Assembly (NCBI GenBank): GCA_910585745.1
Contig: CAJUFM010000002.1
Coordinates: forward strand, 48,837-103,739
From: an uncultured Eubacterium sp.
GTDB lineage: Bacteria; Bacillota; Clostridia; Lachnospirales; Lachnospiraceae
DNA: 54,903 nucleotides
Direction: 5' to 3'
Positions 42,714-51,342 of the stretch are shown piece after piece. The stretch's first letter is position 1; the number at the start of each line of letters is the position of its first letter. Position numbers and translations under genes: made by a program. The notes below the pieces were generated by a model. It was not told the origin of the DNA and did not search any database. It was given only the letters and a program-made list of their open reading frames with translations.

Positions 42714-43742
42714 ATGGTATTGGATGAGCGGAAGCAGAAAATTCTGGAAGCGATCATCCATAATTACATGGAGAGCGGGGAGCCAGTTGGCTCACGGACC
42801 GTTTCCAAGTATACAGATCTGAATCTGAGTTCCGCGACGATCCGGAATGAGATGGCAGATCTGGAGGAAATGGGATATATTCTCCAGCCCCATACGTCAG
42901 CGGGCAGAATCCCTTCTGATAAAGCCTATCGTCTTTATGTAGACACGGTTCTCAAAAATAAGGAGAAAGAAGTAGACGATATGAAGGGAGTGCTGATTGA
43001 GAAGGCGGATAAGATCGATCTGCTTTTGAAACAGGTGGCGAAGCTGCTGGCTGAGAATACTAATTATACGACCATGGTTTCCAAACCAAGATATGAACAT
43101 AAGAAGATTAAATTTATTCAGCTGAATCAGATTTCCGATGTACAGCTTCTTGTGATAGTTGTTCTGGATAATAACCATGTAAATAACAAATTTATTGATT
43201 TGGCATGCCCGATCGATGACAATATTGTTTCACAGTTGAATTTCCTTATAAATGCGGCTTTAAATGGTCTGGATGTGACAGAGATCAATCTGGCGATCAT
43301 GCAGGATATCAAGGAAAAGGCCGGTGAATACGGGGATCTTGCTTCAAGTATTCTTGACTGTATCGGGGAGGCACTGAACGATGAAGAGGCATCGGAGATC
43401 TATACGTCCGGTGCTACCAATATTTTAAAATATCCTGAACTCAGTGATAAAGAGAAGATGGTAGAATTATTATCCACCTTTGAAGAAAAACAGAGACTGG
43501 AAGCGTGGGTAAACGATGAGGCAGATCCAGAAGAACATGGGATTCAGGTGTATATAGGCGACGAGTCGCCGGTGGAGGCCATGAAAAACTGTTCTGTGGT
43601 GACCGCTACTTATAAGATCAAAGAAGGCGTTTATGGAAAAATAGGAATTGTTGGACCAAAACGTATGGATTATGAGAAAGTGGTGGGAACACTGGAGAAT
43701 TGCATGCAGCAGCTGGATGATATTTTTAAATCCAAGGAATGA
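42714..43742 (+). CDS. hrcA: Heat-inducible transcription repressor HrcA
   Basis: 342 aa from the ATG at 42714 (AAAGGAAG upstream); the ATG at 42684 lies inside the CIRCE element and is rejected. The winged-helix N-terminus has RKQKILEAIIHNYMESGEPVGSR and LSSATIRNEMADLEEMGYI and HTSAGRIPSDKAYRLYVD. The effector domain (about 110-340) includes the C-terminal VVTATYKIKEGVYGKIGIVGPKRMDY motif. HrcA represses the chaperone operon through CIRCE and needs GroEL for folding. Its stop overlaps the first possible grpE start by four bases. Confidence 0.97.
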   Translation: MVLDERKQKILEAIIHNYMESGEPVGSRTVSKYTDLNLSSATIRNEMADLEEMGYILQPHTSAGRIPSDKAYRLYVDTVLKNKEKEVDDMKGVLIEKADKIDLLLKQVAKLLAENTNYTTMVSKPRYEHKKIKFIQLNQISDVQLLVIVVLDNNHVNNKFIDLACPIDDNIVSQLNFLINAALNGLDVTEINLAIMQDIKEKAGEYGDLASSILDCIGEALNDEEASEIYTSGATNILKYPELSDKEKMVELLSTFEEKQRLEAWVNDEADPEEHGIQVYIGDESPVEAMKNCSVVTATYKIKEGVYGKIGIVGPKRMDYEKVVGTLENCMQQLDDIFKSKE

Positions 43743-44389
43743 TAGATGGAAAGGCGGTAGAGAACGTGGCAGAGGAAAAGGTAAACGAGCAGATAGACAA
43801 CGGGAATGAAACGGAAGAGATCGCTGGAGAAGAGAAGGCGGAAGATATCCAGAAGGAAGAAGATCTGGTTTCTGGCGAAGAAACGGTGCCGGAAACAGAG
43901 GATAAAAAAGATTCCAAGGTTGCGTCAAAGGAAAAAAAGAAAAAGAAAAAAGATAAAAAAGATGAAAAGATCGAGGAATTAAATGACAGGCTTCTGCGCA
44001 ATATGGCAGAGTTTGAGAATTTCAGGAACCGCTCGGAAAAGGAAAAGACATTGATGTTTGAGATTGGCGCCAAATCTGTGGTTGAAAAGATTCTTGCAGT
44101 GGTAGATAATTTTGAACGGGGTCTGGGGGCAGTTGCCGAAGAAGAAAAAGATAATGCTTTTGTTAAGGGCATGGAAGCGGTGTATAAGCAGTTTTCCACA
44201 GTGCTTGAAGAGATTGGGGTTGTTCCCATTGAGGCGGTGGGAAAAGAATTTGATCCAAATCTCCACAATGCAGTGATGCATGACGAGGATGATTCCATGG
44301 AAGCCAATATTATTTCTGAAGAATTCCAGAAAGGATATATGTATAAAGACAGTGTGGTTAGACATTCCATGGTGAAAGTGGTCAATTAG
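43739..44389 (+). CDS. grpE: Nucleotide exchange factor GrpE
   Basis: 216 aa as drawn from the ATG at 43739 (ATGA overlap with hrcA). A GTG at 43766 with AAGGCGG 8 nt upstream is an equally plausible start, giving 207 aa. A long acidic then Lys-rich N-terminal tail (to about residue 75) precedes the coiled coil (ELNDRLLRNMAEFENFRNRSEKEK) and the head domain with EVGKEF-like VGKEFDPNLHNAVMH and the C-terminal GYMYKDSVVRHSMVKV. It exchanges ADP for ATP on DnaK. Confidence 0.95.
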   Translation: MIDGKAVENVAEEKVNEQIDNGNETEEIAGEEKAEDIQKEEDLVSGEETVPETEDKKDSKVASKEKKKKKKDKKDEKIEELNDRLLRNMAEFENFRNRSEKEKTLMFEIGAKSVVEKILAVVDNFERGLGAVAEEEKDNAFVKGMEAVYKQFSTVLEEIGVVPIEAVGKEFDPNLHNAVMHDEDDSMEANIISEEFQKGYMYKDSVVRHSMVKVVN

Positions 44390-44455
44390 GCAATAGAGAA
44401 GAGAGTTATTTCATATCATTCATATAAATTTTAAGAAATAAAAGGAGAGATTATC

Positions 44456-46336
44456 ATGAGTAAGATTATCGGTATTGACTTAGGTACAACCAACAGCTGT
44501 GTTGCAGTGATGGAGGGTGGTAAACCTGTTGTGATCGCCAATGCAGAGGGCGCCAGGACCACACCGTCTGTTGTGGCATTTACAAAGAATGGAGAGCGTC
44601 TGATCGGTGAGCCGGCAAAACGTCAGGCAGTTACCAATGCAGACAATACCATTTCTTCTATTAAGAGACATATGGGTACAGATTACCGTGCAGCGGTTGA
44701 AGATAAAAAATATTCCCCGCAGGAGATTTCTGCTATGATCCTTCAGAAATTGAAATCCGATGCAGAGAATTATCTGGGTGGAGAAAAGGTAACAGAGGCA
44801 GTGATCACAGTTCCGGCATATTTTAACGACGCACAGCGTCAGGCCACAAAGGATGCGGGAAAGATTGCTGGTCTTGATGTAAAACGTATCATTAACGAGC
44901 CGACAGCAGCAGCTCTTGCCTATGGACTTGACAACGAGGGAGAGCAGAAGATCATGGTGTACGACCTGGGGGGTGGAACCTTTGACGTATCCATAATCGA
45001 GATCGGAGACGGCGTGATCGAGGTATTGTCCACATCCGGAGATAATCGTCTCGGTGGTGATGATTTTGATAACAAACTGTGCGACTATATGGTAAATGAG
45101 TTTAAGAATACAGAAGGAATTGATCTCTCTGGAGATAAGATGGCGATGCAGCGCCTGAAAGAGGCGGCAGAAAAGGCGAAAAAAGAACTTTCCTCTGCTA
45201 CAACGACTAACATCAATCTTCCGTTTATTACCGCTACAGCTGAGGGACCAAAGCACTTTGATATGAATCTGACCCGTGCTAAATTTGAGGAGCTGACAGC
45301 TGATCTTGTGGAGAGAACGGCAACACCAGTAACTAATGCGCTTAAGGACGCAGGAATCAGTGCTTCTGAACTTGGCAAGGTCCTGCTGGTAGGTGGTTCT
45401 ACCCGAATCCCGGCAGTACAGGACAAGGTGAAACAGCTTACCGGTCATGAGCCGAATAAATCTCTGAATCCGGATGAGTGTGTGGCACTGGGTGCTTCCA
45501 TTCAGGGAGGAAAGCTGGCAGGAGATACTGGTGCAGGAGATATCCTTCTTCTGGACGTAACACCGCTTTCCCTGGCGATTGAGACTATGGGTGGAGTTGC
45601 AACTAAGCTCATTGAGAGAAATACGACGATCCCTACGAAGAAGAGCCAGATCTTCTCTACAGCAGCAGATAATCAGACCGCTGTGGATATCAATGTGGTA
45701 CAGGGAGAGAGACAGTTTGCCAGAGACAATAAATCACTGGGACAGTTCAGACTGGACGGAATTCCACCGGCTATGCGTGGAGTACCTCAGATTGAGGTTA
45801 CTTTTGATATCGATGCCAATGGTATCGTAAACGTATCCGCAAAGGACTTGGGAACAGGAAAAGAACAGCACATCACCATTACAGCGGGTTCTAACTTGTC
45901 AGATGATGAGATTGATAAGGCAGTGAAAGAGGCAGCAGAGTTTGAAGCCCAGGATAAGAAACGTAAGGAAGGAATTGATGTGCGCAATGAGGCGGACAGT
46001 ATGGTATTCCAGACAGAGAAGGCGTTGAATGATGTTGGTGAAGGTGTGGATGCTGCAGAAAAGGAAAAAGTTCAGGCAGAGATTGAGAAAGTTAAGGCGA
46101 TCCTTGAGAGGACACAGGCGGAATCCATGTCGGATGCAGAAATTGATGAGCTGAAGGCAGCCAAGGAATCACTGATGAACAGTGCACAGCAGGTGTTTGC
46201 AAAGGTGTATGAGCAGGCACAGCAGGCAGCGGGCGGAACACAGGGTGCAGGACCTGATATGGGAGCTGCTGCTGGAGCAGGGCAGCCGGATAACGGCGGA
46301 GACGACGTTGTGGACGGAGATTTCAGAGAACTGTAA
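44456..46336 (+). CDS. dnaK: Chaperone DnaK (Hsp70)
   Basis: 626 aa. The ATPase domain has IIGIDLGTTNSCVAVMEGG at the start, IINEPTAAALAYGLD, VYDLGGGTFDVSI and VLLVGGSTRIPAVQ. It lacks the Gram-negative-specific insertion near residue 80, as expected for Firmicutes. The substrate-binding domain (about 365-510) has DVTPLSLAIETMGG and the C-terminal lid ends in a Gly/Ala-rich tail with DDVVDGDFREL. AAAGGAGAG lies before the ATG. It is the third gene of the HrcA-controlled operon. Confidence 0.98.
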   Translation: MSKIIGIDLGTTNSCVAVMEGGKPVVIANAEGARTTPSVVAFTKNGERLIGEPAKRQAVTNADNTISSIKRHMGTDYRAAVEDKKYSPQEISAMILQKLKSDAENYLGGEKVTEAVITVPAYFNDAQRQATKDAGKIAGLDVKRIINEPTAAALAYGLDNEGEQKIMVYDLGGGTFDVSIIEIGDGVIEVLSTSGDNRLGGDDFDNKLCDYMVNEFKNTEGIDLSGDKMAMQRLKEAAEKAKKELSSATTTNINLPFITATAEGPKHFDMNLTRAKFEELTADLVERTATPVTNALKDAGISASELGKVLLVGGSTRIPAVQDKVKQLTGHEPNKSLNPDECVALGASIQGGKLAGDTGAGDILLLDVTPLSLAIETMGGVATKLIERNTTIPTKKSQIFSTAADNQTAVDINVVQGERQFARDNKSLGQFRLDGIPPAMRGVPQIEVTFDIDANGIVNVSAKDLGTGKEQHITITAGSNLSDDEIDKAVKEAAEFEAQDKKRKEGIDVRNEADSMVFQTEKALNDVGEGVDAAEKEKVQAEIEKVKAILERTQAESMSDAEIDELKAAKESLMNSAQQVFAKVYEQAQQAAGGTQGAGPDMGAAAGAGQPDNGGDDVVDGDFREL

Positions 46337-46363
46337 GACTGGGACTGATGATATATTGAACTG

Positions 46364-46393
46364 AGGCTCGTGCTTGTTGTATTGGCACGAGTC
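46364..46393 (+). other. Intercistronic hairpin between dnaK and dnaJ
   Basis: GCTCGTGC (46367-46374) pairs with GCACGAGT (46385-46392). No U-tract follows, so it is more likely an RNA-processing or stability element than a terminator. Confidence 0.45.
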
Positions 46394-46420
46394 AAAGTTC
46401 GTTGTTATGGAGGAGAGAAA

Positions 46421-47524
46421 ATGGCTGAGAAACGTGATTATTACGAAGTACTGGGTGTCGACCGGAATGCTGGTGACAGTGAATTGAAAAGTGCTTATCG
46501 TAAGCTGGCAAAAAAATATCATCCTGACACAAATCCAGGAAATGCCGAAGCTGAGGCAAAGTTTAAGGAGGCTTCGGAAGCATATGCGGTACTGAGTGAT
46601 TCGGAAAAGAGAAGACAGTATGACCAGTTTGGACACGCGGCATTCGAAAATGGTGGAGGAGCTGGCGGTTTTGACTTTTCTGGTATGGATATGGGAGATA
46701 TTTTTGGAGATATCTTTGGAGATTTTTTTGGCGGTGGAAGGCGCCGCGATCCCAATGCGCCTACCAGGGGAGCTAATCTTCGTGCCCAGGTCAAGATCAC
46801 TCTGGAAGAAGCATGTTTTGGTGTGGATAAGGAACTGGAGCTGAATTTAAAAGATGAGTGCAGTACCTGCCATGGAACAGGAGCCAAGCCAGGGACAACG
46901 CCAGAGACCTGTGTCACATGTGGAGGTAAGGGACAGGTGGTTACAACCCAGAAATCCCTATTTGGAATGGTACAGAATGTGACAACATGCCCCCATTGCC
47001 ACGGTTCTGGAAAGGTGATCAAAGATAAATGTGGAGAATGCCATGGCACTGGTTATACATCAAGCCGCAAAAAGATACAGGTATCGATCCCTGCCGGTAT
47101 CGATCATGGTCAGAGCGTCCGTATCCGTGGAAAGGGAGAGCCTGGAACCAATGGTGGTGCAAGAGGAGATTTGCTGGTAGAGGTATTCGCGGAGCACAAT
47201 CCGGACTTTGAGAGACGTGATTATGATATTTTCTCTACCGTAAAGATATCTTATCCCAAGGCAGTGCTGGGAGGAGAGATTGTTGTAAAGACCATTGATG
47301 GAGAAGTAGCCTATACTGTGAAAGCAGGAACTCAGAATGGAACAAGAGTAAGGCTGAGAGGTAAGGGCGTCCCTTCTCTCAGGAACAAGAAACTTCGTGG
47401 AAACCATTATGTAGATATTGTGGTTGATGTTCCCACAACGGTGAGCAAGGAGCAGAAGAAGCTGTTACAGCAGCTTGAAGACAGCTTCAAGGAAAAGGAA
47501 GGGAAAAAGCATAAGAGGCGTTGA
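46421..47524 (+). CDS. dnaJ: Chaperone DnaJ (Hsp40)
   Basis: 367 aa from the ATG at 46421 with GGAGGAG upstream; the frame-opening codon at 46370 lies in the hairpin region. J domain with HPD (YHPDTNPGN), a Gly/Phe-rich linker (GGAGGFDFSGMDMGDIFGD), four CxxCxGxG zinc repeats (CSTCHGTG, CVTCGGKG, CPHCHGSG, CGECHGTG) and a C-terminal dimerisation domain. It delivers substrates to DnaK and stimulates its ATPase. It ends the chaperone operon. Confidence 0.98.
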   Translation: MAEKRDYYEVLGVDRNAGDSELKSAYRKLAKKYHPDTNPGNAEAEAKFKEASEAYAVLSDSEKRRQYDQFGHAAFENGGGAGGFDFSGMDMGDIFGDIFGDFFGGGRRRDPNAPTRGANLRAQVKITLEEACFGVDKELELNLKDECSTCHGTGAKPGTTPETCVTCGGKGQVVTTQKSLFGMVQNVTTCPHCHGSGKVIKDKCGECHGTGYTSSRKKIQVSIPAGIDHGQSVRIRGKGEPGTNGGARGDLLVEVFAEHNPDFERRDYDIFSTVKISYPKAVLGGEIVVKTIDGEVAYTVKAGTQNGTRVRLRGKGVPSLRNKKLRGNHYVDIVVDVPTTVSKEQKKLLQQLEDSFKEKEGKKHKRR

Positions 47525-47581
47525 ACACGTCCATGAGACAAAAATGCTGTGGTGGAAAACTGCACTGAGACAGCGTCTATG

Positions 47582-47624
47582 AACCGTGTGTTTGCTGCGA
47601 GATCAGCAAATACACGGTTTTTTA
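47582..47624 (+). terminator. Rho-independent terminator of the dnaK operon
   Basis: AACCGTGTGTTTGCTG (47582-47597) pairs with CAGCAAATACACGGTT (47604-47619), followed by six Ts. Confidence 0.92.
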
Positions 47625-47703
47625 TATCTATCAAGAAAGTAAAGAATGCAAGTGCAGCAAAGAGAGTAGTTGGCTCACAGGGTTAACATATTCCTTTCTT
47701 AAT

Positions 47704-47740
47704 ATAAAAAAACAGACATCTTCCAGAGAAGATGTCTGTT
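47704..47740 (-). terminator. Terminator of the Ig-like surface gene (minus strand)
   Basis: A perfect 13-bp stem AACAGACATCTTC (47711-47723) with GAAGATGTCTGTT (47728-47740), and a T-tract on the minus strand (A-run 47704-47712 on plus). Confidence 0.88.
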
Positions 47741-47761
47741 ATAAACTCAATCATAGACAAA

Positions 47762-48691
47762 TTATGCTACAGTAAATCTAGCTTTCAGTACTGTAATTTC
47801 ATCGCCTACCTGATATGGACAGTTGTCTTTCAGGTTCGGGATGTAGAACATGATTGGGTAGTTGATATTGGTATCAGGATCCTTGTCGCCGTTCATAGCG
47901 TTCTTAGGAATAGTGTAGCTGAAGGAGTATGTATAGGTTTTACCCTTTTTGATCTTAGCTTCTTTAACTACGGCACCTTTATGCTCTTTGTTCTTCTTTA
48001 CAGAAGCAAGGCTCCATTTCTGACCAGCTTTCTTTGCAATCTGAGAACGAAGCTTAGAGTCGATTACGTGGTAAGCAAATGGATAAGAAGCAGATCCACC
48101 AGATGTGTAGTTGAAGCAGAATCCGAGCTCAGCAAGGTCATTCTTACCAGAGTTCTTAACTGTTACGGAGATATTGATCTTCTTTCCCCTGAAGTCTTTT
48201 CCGCCATTTGCCGGATCATAGAATACGGCACGGCAAAGCCACATGCTGAAGCTGTCATACTTAAAGGTACTATAAGGACATTTTACCGGTGCTGCAAAAG
48301 ATTCGCCGGTCTCAGAATTGGAACCAGTTTCTTTTGCGAGATCATAAATAACAGTACCAGATTTAGCTGCTTTTACTGTTACTTTACATGTGAGTTTTTT
48401 GCTCCCTACTTTAGCTGTGATTGTACAGCTTCCAGCTCCTGTTGCTGATACAGTAGCGGATTTCCCTTTTCCCTTAACATTAGCTACCTTCTTATTGCTG
48501 GTTGACCATTTTGCTTTAGCGCCTGCTGAAAGTTTCGCATCTTTTCCACCTACTGTAAGAGTAAGTTTTTTCTTGTTCAACTTAGCAGCTGCGGAAGCTT
48601 CTGGTGCAGAAACGCTTGCGCAGGATACAGCCACTGCCATAATTAATGTTCCTGCAACAATTTTCTTTGAAACTTTTGAGAACATAAACAT
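47762..48691 (-). CDS. Secreted Ig-like surface protein
   Basis: 309 aa from the ATG at 48691, 4 nt after AGGAGG; the ATG two codons later (48685) has better spacing. A signal peptide (1-33, ending ASA-AAK) precedes a Lys-rich Ig-like (Big_2-type) module (about 34-110; KLTLTVGGKDAKLS, WSTSNKKVANVKGKGKSATV, GSCTITAKVGSKKLTCKV). The C-terminal domain (about 115-309) is beta-rich with four Cys and many aromatics and is not recognised. There is no wall-sorting motif. It shares the N-terminal module type with three other secreted proteins in the window but lacks the Pro/Thr linker. It is monocistronic. Confidence 0.78.
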   Translation of the reverse strand: MFMFSKVSKKIVAGTLIMAVAVSCASVSAPEASAAAKLNKKKLTLTVGGKDAKLSAGAKAKWSTSNKKVANVKGKGKSATVSATGAGSCTITAKVGSKKLTCKVTVKAAKSGTVIYDLAKETGSNSETGESFAAPVKCPYSTFKYDSFSMWLCRAVFYDPANGGKDFRGKKINISVTVKNSGKNDLAELGFCFNYTSGGSASYPFAYHVIDSKLRSQIAKKAGQKWSLASVKKNKEHKGAVVKEAKIKKGKTYTYSFSYTIPKNAMNGDKDPDTNINYPIMFYIPNLKDNCPYQVGDEITVLKARFTVA

Positions 48692-48819
48692 TCTTCCTCC
48701 TTTTTGATTTGCTTCCATATTTGTGAAAAATCACTAATAGGCAAAGCGATATTGTGAAGATATTATACCATTTTCATAAGGGGAATGCAAGTACTAATGG
48801 AAAATTAATATGGGAATTT

Positions 48820-49410
48820 TTACTTCTTCTTATGGAATAAGTGTTTCTTTTTTCCCTTATTTTTTTCGTTCACTTTAGCTACTGCAGCTTCTTGTCTCGC
48901 CTTTTGAAAATTGCGTATAGTCTCATCCAGCTGTTTGAACCGGGCCTCATCTGACTCCTCGCGCTGTCTGACCAGATAGTCAATTTCTTTGCGCACATCC
49001 TCAGAAACCCGCGTGCTGATATGATCGCTGAGCTCTCTTGAATTTTCACTCATGGCATCTTTTATGATATTAGTAAGTATAGACTTAAATTGTGTCATTT
49101 TGTCGCCATGCTGCCCAGTTTCATTCGTTTTTATTCCGCTTTGTCCGGAGGGACTGACTGCTGTGTCAGAGGTCTGGCCTGAAGATGGGATCTGGCTCTT
49201 GATATCTTTAAGAGAGATATGGTTTGCCTTGAGATTTTGTATGGATTTAAAGATCTTCAGGTCGTCGTCTGTGTATATGCGGTGTCCCATGGAGTTGCGT
49301 GGAATGTTCAGGCAAAGCTCGTCCTCCCAGTAGCGTAATACATGGGGTTCCACGTTCATGAGCTTGGCGGCTTCCGATATGGAGTAGCATAACTGTACTG
49401 GTTCTTTCAT
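48820..49410 (-). CDS. MerR family transcriptional regulator
   Basis: 196 aa. An N-terminal MerR winged helix: LCYSISEAAKLMNVEPHVLRYWEDEL (about 7-32) and GHRIYTDDDLKIFKSIQNLKANHISLKDIK (about 42-71). A Ser/Gly/Thr-rich linker (about 75-100) leads to a long coiled coil (about 105-175) ending in a Lys-rich tail (KKKHLFHKKK). No effector domain is seen, so the ligand is unknown. Its own promoter contains a palindrome, suggesting autoregulation. It lies downstream of dnaB. Confidence 0.9.
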   Translation of the reverse strand: MKEPVQLCYSISEAAKLMNVEPHVLRYWEDELCLNIPRNSMGHRIYTDDDLKIFKSIQNLKANHISLKDIKSQIPSSGQTSDTAVSPSGQSGIKTNETGQHGDKMTQFKSILTNIIKDAMSENSRELSDHISTRVSEDVRKEIDYLVRQREESDEARFKQLDETIRNFQKARQEAAVAKVNEKNKGKKKHLFHKKK

Positions 49411-49436
49411 AAAATAAAATCAGTCCTTTCCTTAAA

Positions 49437-49476
49437 GTTCTATTTAAGTATAGAACATTAAGGATAAGGACTTCAA
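49437..49476 (-). promoter_or_regulatory. merR-type gene promoter with palindromic operator
   Basis: On the minus strand, TTGAAG (plus 49471-49476), an 18-bp spacer and TATACT (49447-49452). GTTCTA (49437-49442) and TAGAAC (49451-49456) form a palindrome over the -10. Confidence 0.6.
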
Positions 49477-49550
49477 GTAGTGGTCCGCATATTTTGCGAG
49501 ATTCGTCCGACGGCTTTCGCCCCGATGTGACAAAATAGGAGTAAAAACTG

Positions 49551-50888
49551 CTAATTTGTCTCCAGATTGGCAAATTTCGTGTATTCTGCCAGCCATTTCA
49601 GCTTTATGGTACAGGTGGGACCATTTCGCTGTTTTCCAATAATAATTTCCGTCACACCCTTTTCCTCAGTATCTTTGTGGTAGTATTCATCCCGGTAAAT
49701 AAACATTACCACATCGGCGTCCTGCTCAATAGCACCGGATTCACGGAGGTCGGAAAGCATGGGACGTTTATCTTCCCGGCTCTCTACCGCCCGGCTCAGC
49801 TGGGAGAGGGCGATGACTGGGCAGTCGATCTCCCTTGCCAGTGCTTTGAGAGAGCGGGAAATATCAGAGATCTCCTGTTGGCGGGATTCATTTTTCCGGT
49901 TTCCTGAGCCTGACATCAACTGCAGATAGTCAATGATCACCAGTCCGAGATTGTTTTCCAGTTTTAGTTTTCGACATTTTGAGCGCAGCTGTGCAATACT
50001 GATACCCGGTGTATCATCTATAACGAGAGAGGATTCGCCAAGGAGAATCGTACTTTCGGTAAGCTTTCCCCATTCCTCATCGGCGAGGTTTCCCACGCGG
50101 ATGTGCTGGGAGTCCACTTTTGAGTTCATGGAGATCAGTCGTTTCGCCAGCTGGACCCGGGACATCTCCAGGCTGAAAATAGCAGTGGAAATATTGTTTT
50201 TTATGGCAACAGTCTCTGCGATATTCAGGACAAATGCCGTTTTCCCCATGGAGGGGCGGGCGGCGATCAGAATAAGATCGGATTTCTGTAGTCCGGCAGT
50301 TCTGGCATCCAGGTCATAAAAACCTGTGGATATGCCAGTTACAGCGCCCACTGTTTTGGCGGCATTCTGGATACTTTCCAGGGTTTCCAGCGCCACCTGG
50401 CGGATAGGGACAAAATCACTGGTAGAGCGGTTCTGAACCACGTCAAATATCTGTTTTTCTGTCTCTTCGAGAAGCTGGTCCAGATTTTCCGTATCCTGAT
50501 AGCAATCGTTGGTGATGGATTCGGATACCCGTATCAGTCTTCTGAGTACAGATTTTTCTTTTACAATATCTGCATAATACCTGATATTGGCAGAGGTGGG
50601 GACGGAGGAAATAATGCCGCTGATAAACTCCACACTGCATAATTCAGCGGGAACTTCCTGCTCCTTTAATTTATTCTGCAGAGTGACCAGATCTGCCGGT
50701 CTGCCTTCTTGATACAGAGAGATCATGGCGTTGTACAGAGTCCTGAATTGGGGATTGTAAAAGTCCTCCGCCACTAAGATCTCGGAGGCGGTGATGATTG
50801 CCTCCTGATCCAGAAGCACAGCTCCAATCACAGATTGTTCTGCTTCTGTGCTGTGGGGGAGGATTCGTTTGATCATTTGTTCTTCCAT
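49551..50888 (-). CDS. dnaB: Replicative DNA helicase DnaB
   Basis: 445 aa from the ATG at 50888, 7 nt after the rplI stop; the longer frame opens with a TTG inside rplI. The N-terminal helicase-loading domain (about 1-145; PHSTEAEQSVIGAVLLD) is followed by the RecA-like core: Walker A ARPSMGKTAF (near residue 207), Walker B LVIIDYLQLM, motif H4 ALAREIDCPVIALSQLSRAVE and the arginine finger region. It unwinds DNA at the replication fork. The rplI-dnaB order is common in bacteria. Confidence 0.97.
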   Translation of the reverse strand: MEEQMIKRILPHSTEAEQSVIGAVLLDQEAIITASEILVAEDFYNPQFRTLYNAMISLYQEGRPADLVTLQNKLKEQEVPAELCSVEFISGIISSVPTSANIRYYADIVKEKSVLRRLIRVSESITNDCYQDTENLDQLLEETEKQIFDVVQNRSTSDFVPIRQVALETLESIQNAAKTVGAVTGISTGFYDLDARTAGLQKSDLILIAARPSMGKTAFVLNIAETVAIKNNISTAIFSLEMSRVQLAKRLISMNSKVDSQHIRVGNLADEEWGKLTESTILLGESSLVIDDTPGISIAQLRSKCRKLKLENNLGLVIIDYLQLMSGSGNRKNESRQQEISDISRSLKALAREIDCPVIALSQLSRAVESREDKRPMLSDLRESGAIEQDADVVMFIYRDEYYHKDTEEKGVTEIIIGKQRNGPTCTIKLKWLAEYTKFANLETN

Positions 50889-50895
50889 GTTGGTC

Positions 50896-51342
50896 TCATT
50901 TCTCTTTAACAATTACTTTTAATTCTGCTGTTACCTTTGGATGCAGCTTTACTGGAACCATAAAACTTCCCACGTTTTTGATCGGTTCAGAGAGATGCAT
51001 CTTCTTTTTATCCAGATCATAGCCCAGCTGCTCTTTTGCGGCAGCAGAAATCTCTTTGGTAGAGACGGAACCGAAAGCACGTCCGTCGGAGCCGGCTTTG
51101 ATAGAAAGCGTTACTGATTTGCTGGAAATCTCTTCTGCAAGTGCTTTTGCTTTTTCCAAATTTTCCGCAGCGATCTTTTCATCATTCTGTTTCTTAAGCT
51201 TCAGATCGTTGAGGGCTTTTGGGGTGGCTTCCAGACCAAGATTTTTTTTGAAAATAAAATTTCTGGCATAGCCATCGCTTACATTTACAACTTCACCCTT
51301 TTTCCCAAGGGATTTTACATCTTCTAAAAGTATTACTTTCAT
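50896..51342 (-). CDS. rplI: 50S ribosomal protein L9
   Basis: 148 aa, full length. MKVILLEDVKSLGKKGEVVNVSDGYARNFIF is the N-terminal rRNA-binding signature (only the first part is diagnostic; residues 1-31), joined by a long helix to the C-terminal domain with AGSDGRAFGSVSTKEI. The start overlaps the end of gdpP by four bases, so the genes are coupled. Confidence 0.97.
   Translation of the reverse strand: MKVILLEDVKSLGKKGEVVNVSDGYARNFIFKKNLGLEATPKALNDLKLKKQNDEKIAAENLEKAKALAEEISSKSVTLSIKAGSDGRAFGSVSTKEISAAAKEQLGYDLDKKKMHLSEPIKNVGSFMVPVKLHPKVTAELKVIVKEK

Noticed and set aside
44480..45448. 322-codon open frame on the minus strand
   Set aside because: Antisense to dnaK; no ribosome binding site and a composition typical of a shadow frame.
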